Assembly: GCA_014116815.1 (NCBI GenBank)
Contig: JACGYV010000044.1
Coordinates: 1-8,493, forward strand
Source: Holosporaceae bacterium 'Namur'
GTDB taxonomy: Bacteria; Pseudomonadota; Alphaproteobacteria; Rickettsiales; Midichloriaceae
Direction: 5' to 3'
Length of the DNA: 8,493 nucleotides
Below, piece by piece: positions 5,701 to 8,493 of the stretch; positions within the stretch are counted from its first letter, which is position 1; the number at the start of each line of letters is the position of its first letter. The notes under the pieces were generated by a model that saw only the letters and a list, made by a program, of their open reading frames with translations, made no database searches and had not been told where the DNA came from. The position numbers were made by a program, and so were the translations under genes.

Positions 5701-8493
5701 GCCTTCTCCTGCTTTGATAGATAGGGTGGTTAGCTTCTTATTAGAGAATTTAAAAGAGGGTGTAGAAGAGTATATTAGATCTAGTGCAATAGAGGCTCTA
5801 GGTTCTTTAGGAAATACAATAGGAGACCATAATTTAGTACTTTTCAATAAAATTATTTCTGAATTGGTAGCAAAACTAGCTAGTAATGAAAAATGGCTCA
5901 GGTTAACTGCAGCGGAAGCTTTAACTAATATAAGAGCTATTTATAAAGAATCTAATTATGATTTACTCAAAAGAGTAATAGAAGAACTGTTAGAGTTAAC
6001 AAGTAGTAATGATAGAGATATAAAAATTAGGGTGGTTTTGATATTACGCTCTTTAGGGACTAAGCTTAAACAGCCGGAACTACTTAAGCCAATATATCAG
6101 TACTTATTTAAACCAAAACAATCTGAGGATCATAAAGTAATTTTCTTTTTAGAACGCACCATAAACACGATAGTAAGTAATAGACAAGAAAATGAGTTAG
6201 TTGAAACACTACTTACAGAATTCTTAGAGAGTGCTCGATCTGGTAATGTCCAAATTAAAAAACGATTACAATCTGCTTTAGAGATACTAATTGTTGGTAG
6301 GGAAGCAGATATAGCATACGCTATAACCAAAAATTTCCTTCTTAATTCTGATATCATTTTTCTAAAAAATGAAGAAGCATTTAGGTTAGTAAATATTTAT
6401 TGTTATAAATATAGCTCCAACCCTACATGGATCGATAATACTTTTGACCATGCATTAAAGCACAAAACATACTTAGTATTTGATAAAGAAACTTTAGTAA
6501 TAAGAAGCACAAAAGGCACTACCCATATTCCTTTAAGTTTAGAGCAAAAAAATGTGTTTATAGAAGCATTAAAAGAATCAGCTAAAACAGCACAATTACC
6601 CACTGAAGTATATGATTATTACTTAGGACAGGGAACATTACGATTAAAGAATATAACCTTAACAAATGAAAAAACTGAATTGCATGATGCTGCTGAGCGG
6701 GGAGATTTGGAAGCAGTTCAAGCTATACTTGCACACGGCAGGATAGATATAAATGACCAAAACAACGAAGGAAGATACACACCGTTAATGTTGGCGGCAA
6801 TAAACCATCATATTGCAGTAGTTAAATATTTAGTTGCAAATGGAGCAGATGTTACTTGCCTGAATAAGAACAATGATGATGCGCTCAATATTTCTTTATT
6901 TATTAAGCCAAATATGCTACAGGGCAGAATATTGCTAGATAAATATTTTGTGACTGAACAACGGTTAAGAAAGATATTAGAAAGGGGTATGGTTAGCTAT
7001 ACTGGAAGATTAAATGATGAGACGGTTGCAAATATAATCTATGAGATTACAGGTAATGAAAAATTAAAAAATTGGAAGAATGATATAAGTTTGCGCAGAA
7101 CATATAGAATGTATCTAGAAAATATAATAGAAATTCGGCCTGAACATCAAAGAACTATACGAGTTGAGGGAGGACACTCAGATGAGATATTAGGGATAAG
7201 GCTATATTTATATATAGAGCTTTACTTAAAGTTACAAAAAGGCCTTGAAGTTGAGATACCAGATAGAGAAGCTGGTAGTAAGCTCTTCAAAGAAATTATG
7301 ACAATAATTGATACTTTAATGGGAGAAAAGATTAACAACTACTGGATTAGCTCTACCTACAAAGAGGTTTTAATTGAACAAAGAGCGAAGTCAATAATAA
7401 ATAAATTATTGAGCTTAAGTATAGGAGCAGAGTATGTAATAAGAACAGGATATTCTGAACATGAGATTGAAGGACTAAATGGACGTGCGGTAGTAAAGCC
7501 TGGGCATTGTTTGTATATAAGCTTAGCTAAATTTAGTGAAGATAGAATTATAGCAAGAGTGGATAACCGATGGATAGAGGCTGGTAGGATAGATGGAGTA
7601 GCTCATAGTAGGTATACTAAGTTCGAAGGAGGGATGAGAAAAATCAAATCCTATTATATAGGTTCTTTTAAATTAGAAGAGGATAAACAAGAACTAACCC
7701 AATATATTATAGGGGTAATTCAAGCAATATTTTCAAAGCCAGAAAATATAGAAAATGGATTAAGTAATATATATGGAATAGAACTATCAGAACATATAAA
7801 AAACATATTTAATGATGCTCTAAACCATATAGAAACATGGCCATATCATATTATTCAAAGTAATGACAATGGAAACTGCACATTAAGTAGTTACAACCTT
7901 GGTATCTCTGTAAGGCATGGTTTAGAATTTTTTGAATGGTTACTAAATTATGAGCTGCGAGAGGCAGCAGTAGGTAATCAAAGAGCTGTAAATAGCAGCA
8001 TAAGTGTTGATAATAGAGAAAATTTAAGGAGGATTGGGCGAGCGAGTGGAGGTAGTAGTATAAGTTGGAGTGAAACAATAGCTAGTAACAAAGAGAGTGA
8101 AGCTAAAGCAAGCGCTGAAACTGGTAAAACAGACCAAATAAACTTAAGTCATAATGAACTTATGAGAAAATTCCAAAAAGTATTAAAAGTAAGTTGGGAT
8201 GATATATATAATGGTATTGCAGTAGAGCAAGCCATGGTATCAATGGCAGGAATAAACACTATACAAACCGATACTCAGTATAGAACAAATACAAGCAACC
8301 AACAAATAACTACAACATTTAGCTTAAAATTTAACAATGTTGCTGAGCTAAATAGATTTATTAATTACTTTAATAGCAAATTTCCAGGGTTGATAATGCA
8401 GGAAGAATTCAAGTATCAAGCTGATCAACTAAGTGATATCAGAATGAATACTAGAAAATTATATGAACAGGTAGCAAAATGGCTAGAGAGATA
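2753..8493 (+). CDS. Giant NACHT NTPase with HEAT-like repeats, ankyrin repeats and a predicted C-terminal cysteine-protease-like module (3' end at window edge)
   Basis: The frame is uninterrupted for 1913 codons and runs off the window. Residues 1-110 are a charged helical region. The NACHT (STAND) NTPase follows: Walker A GIPGVGKST at 115-123, Walker B LFILDGYDE at 201-209, and TSRP at 240-243 (sensor-like Arg 242). Typical NACHT-protein motifs come next: HLTFQEYFAARYI at 420-432 and a Trp-rich stretch (VMWWYVAGVLFERG) from about 462. About 15 HEAT-like helical pairs of roughly 40 residues span about 605-1197, for example SSAIEALGSLGN and LRLTAAEALTNI. Two ankyrin repeats lie at about 1308-1376 (TELHDAAERGDLEAVQAIL, then TPLMLAAINHHIAVVKYLV). 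Residues about 1560-1740 resemble a cysteine protease: H1585 in KPGHCLYISL, D1604 in ARVDNRW, Q1702 and C1709 in QSNDNGNC. A Ser-rich linker (about 1750-1795) and a C-terminal domain follow. The last two bases, TA, could begin a stop codon or a further residue. No signal peptide is evident and no operon partner is visible. NACHT proteins oligomerise on sensing a ligand, using HEAT or ankyrin repeats for recognition. Whether this one defends the bacterium or acts on a eukaryotic host is inference. Confidence 0.93.
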   Translation, partial: MRIERPNIAKNKQHEVITSLKEYYLNYKTLNNLVLKNVLITSSFINLAILKKEVFEEKENQLKEGAEEERGKAAKVRDERLETYESIHEEKETIEVKQLFNNREGREIKKIAIYGIPGVGKSTLCQYASVMWGENQLWNDKFSAVIWLPLRKIAININRQYSNTPSVSEIIRDYCMGGDNDSKPDLISIKQFVINNSKNTLFILDGYDEIISLMATAEGSRITQLLTQILTDTNNKVIITSRPTCRIRQIEGTPVNIDEELQNIGFTSENIKNYINKFMSPYKSKEIINFLESNKGIWGITHIPINLELICYAWEDLSRDKSYTSSKLYKEISGKLLKRYLVKEKNKQFFREEAEEIGLNEWDECKELVLKLEELAIEGMRKNEIVISKEVVSQVLGRHIREILKIGIIKSIGEEVHFIHLTFQEYFAARYIARSIEEVGSERYAEAERLIREHKYTPYYEVMWWYVAGVLFERGKTLNDYSALIRFWYFIETEPREIIGFKHASLLIRCLEECEVDESIEVHREIIGNITKQFSNIDILKHSVNILSSTYKVNNKLINTFLAIILREYLNGKCSDNEIYQAFEKFPLINKHEKLEEIVNLLLISKEDELYDMRALNVIGIILPKLEEPELIEKIKRYLLAFTEDMNLSDYSKEYRVLILSSLSKLVIKLQNGNLAETIINLIFNQLKVNSEDEDQVTHKIIRLLGIIVKSTKNTELAKKVIGELSKFLLTRAAFSASSIICILCELLDKEQNLSLMKQITDQLRQELDNYNTRDYSIKIRYVSALKGIAYFTHEPKILTIIATEITLTLNDRNMGMRDEWVKEAAVDALEKMLVRGNKPELISAVANGILSASKQIEGGIGEVLANIIIGQQNYKLPEAIKIIIESLTSPDMEANDNVIKELVKISGIQKQNLLETIVKKLLKRLSYTHLSIEHSLLKILISIQESKLIEAAVIKLLNKLTYRWQWEYNAAALLLSDLINKKPSPALIDRVVSFLLENLKEGVEEYIRSSAIEALGSLGNTIGDHNLVLFNKIISELVAKLASNEKWLRLTAAEALTNIRAIYKESNYDLLKRVIEELLELTSSNDRDIKIRVVLILRSLGTKLKQPELLKPIYQYLFKPKQSEDHKVIFFLERTINTIVSNRQENELVETLLTEFLESARSGNVQIKKRLQSALEILIVGREADIAYAITKNFLLNSDIIFLKNEEAFRLVNIYCYKYSSNPTWIDNTFDHALKHKTYLVFDKETLVIRSTKGTTHIPLSLEQKNVFIEALKESAKTAQLPTEVYDYYLGQGTLRLKNITLTNEKTELHDAAERGDLEAVQAILAHGRIDINDQNNEGRYTPLMLAAINHHIAVVKYLVANGADVTCLNKNNDDALNISLFIKPNMLQGRILLDKYFVTEQRLRKILERGMVSYTGRLNDETVANIIYEITGNEKLKNWKNDISLRRTYRMYLENIIEIRPEHQRTIRVEGGHSDEILGIRLYLYIELYLKLQKGLEVEIPDREAGSKLFKEIMTIIDTLMGEKINNYWISSTYKEVLIEQRAKSIINKLLSLSIGAEYVIRTGYSEHEIEGLNGRAVVKPGHCLYISLAKFSEDRIIARVDNRWIEAGRIDGVAHSRYTKFEGGMRKIKSYYIGSFKLEEDKQELTQYIIGVIQAIFSKPENIENGLSNIYGIELSEHIKNIFNDALNHIETWPYHIIQSNDNGNCTLSSYNLGISVRHGLEFFEWLLNYELREAAVGNQRAVNSSISVDNRENLRRIGRASGGSSISWSETIASNKESEAKASAETGKTDQINLSHNELMRKFQKVLKVSWDDIYNGIAVEQAMVSMAGINTIQTDTQYRTNTSNQQITTTFSLKFNNVAELNRFINYFNSKFPGLIMQEEFKYQADQLSDIRMNTRKLYEQVAKWLER

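Noticed and set aside
3271..7859. Several minus-strand open frames of 60-134 codons across this region
   Set aside because: They lie antisense to the uninterrupted 1913-codon frame, have no family motifs and have Ser/Leu-rich composition expected from the complement of Glu/Lys/Asn/Ile-rich coding sequence.
1..8493. tRNA, rRNA, CRISPR array or riboswitch
   Set aside because: No cloverleaf with a T-loop signature, no rRNA-like conserved blocks, no regularly spaced direct repeats and no recognised riboswitch core were seen on either strand.
2753..8493. Calling the NACHT gene a proven antiphage defence system
   Set aside because: Only the NTPase and repeat domains are visible. No neighbouring defence genes are in the window, and the ankyrin and protease-like parts equally fit a host-directed effector.

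Overview
The window is very AT-rich DNA. It carries one giant multidomain gene, one small conserved gene and a rearranged region full of mobile-element debris. A eukaryote-like NACHT/HEAT/ankyrin protein, insertion-sequence decay and broken reading frames together suggest an obligate or facultative intracellular bacterium. A Rickettsiales-type endosymbiont of a protist or arthropod is my best guess, with Legionellales-type symbionts such as Rickettsiella as the alternative. No rRNA or tRNA is present to confirm this.

Positions 1-960 are decayed. A hydrophobic coding tail enters from the left edge and is probably frameshifted at a six-G run. It is followed by a gene-poor stretch holding a 93-bp element with IS-like inverted ends (291-383), and then by an open frame that has lost its start (437-883). 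Positions 961-1264 hold the 3' end of an IS256-family transposase on the minus strand. Its upstream part is missing, and the remnant butts directly against an inverted repeat.

Positions 1264-2363 form a unit bounded by two inverted arms of about 145 bp. The outer 56 bp of the arms match at 54 positions. Between the arms lies an intact DUF924-family gene (1501-2166), whose product has an unusual N-terminal membrane segment. The arms are not explained by any gene and look like a mobile or recombinogenic unit.

Positions 2364-2752 are a gene-less AT-rich leader. From 2753 to the right edge runs one uninterrupted frame of at least 1913 codons. It encodes, in order, a charged N-terminal helical region, a NACHT NTPase with its C-terminal helical module, about 15 HEAT-like repeats, a linker, two ankyrin repeats, a helical region, a predicted cysteine-protease-like module and a Ser-rich linker with a C-terminal domain. 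This protein is the notable object in the window. It is either a STAND-type sensor whose output domain sits at the C-terminus, as in immune or antiphage proteins, or a host-directed effector. The sequence alone does not decide between these. No partner gene for it is visible in the window.
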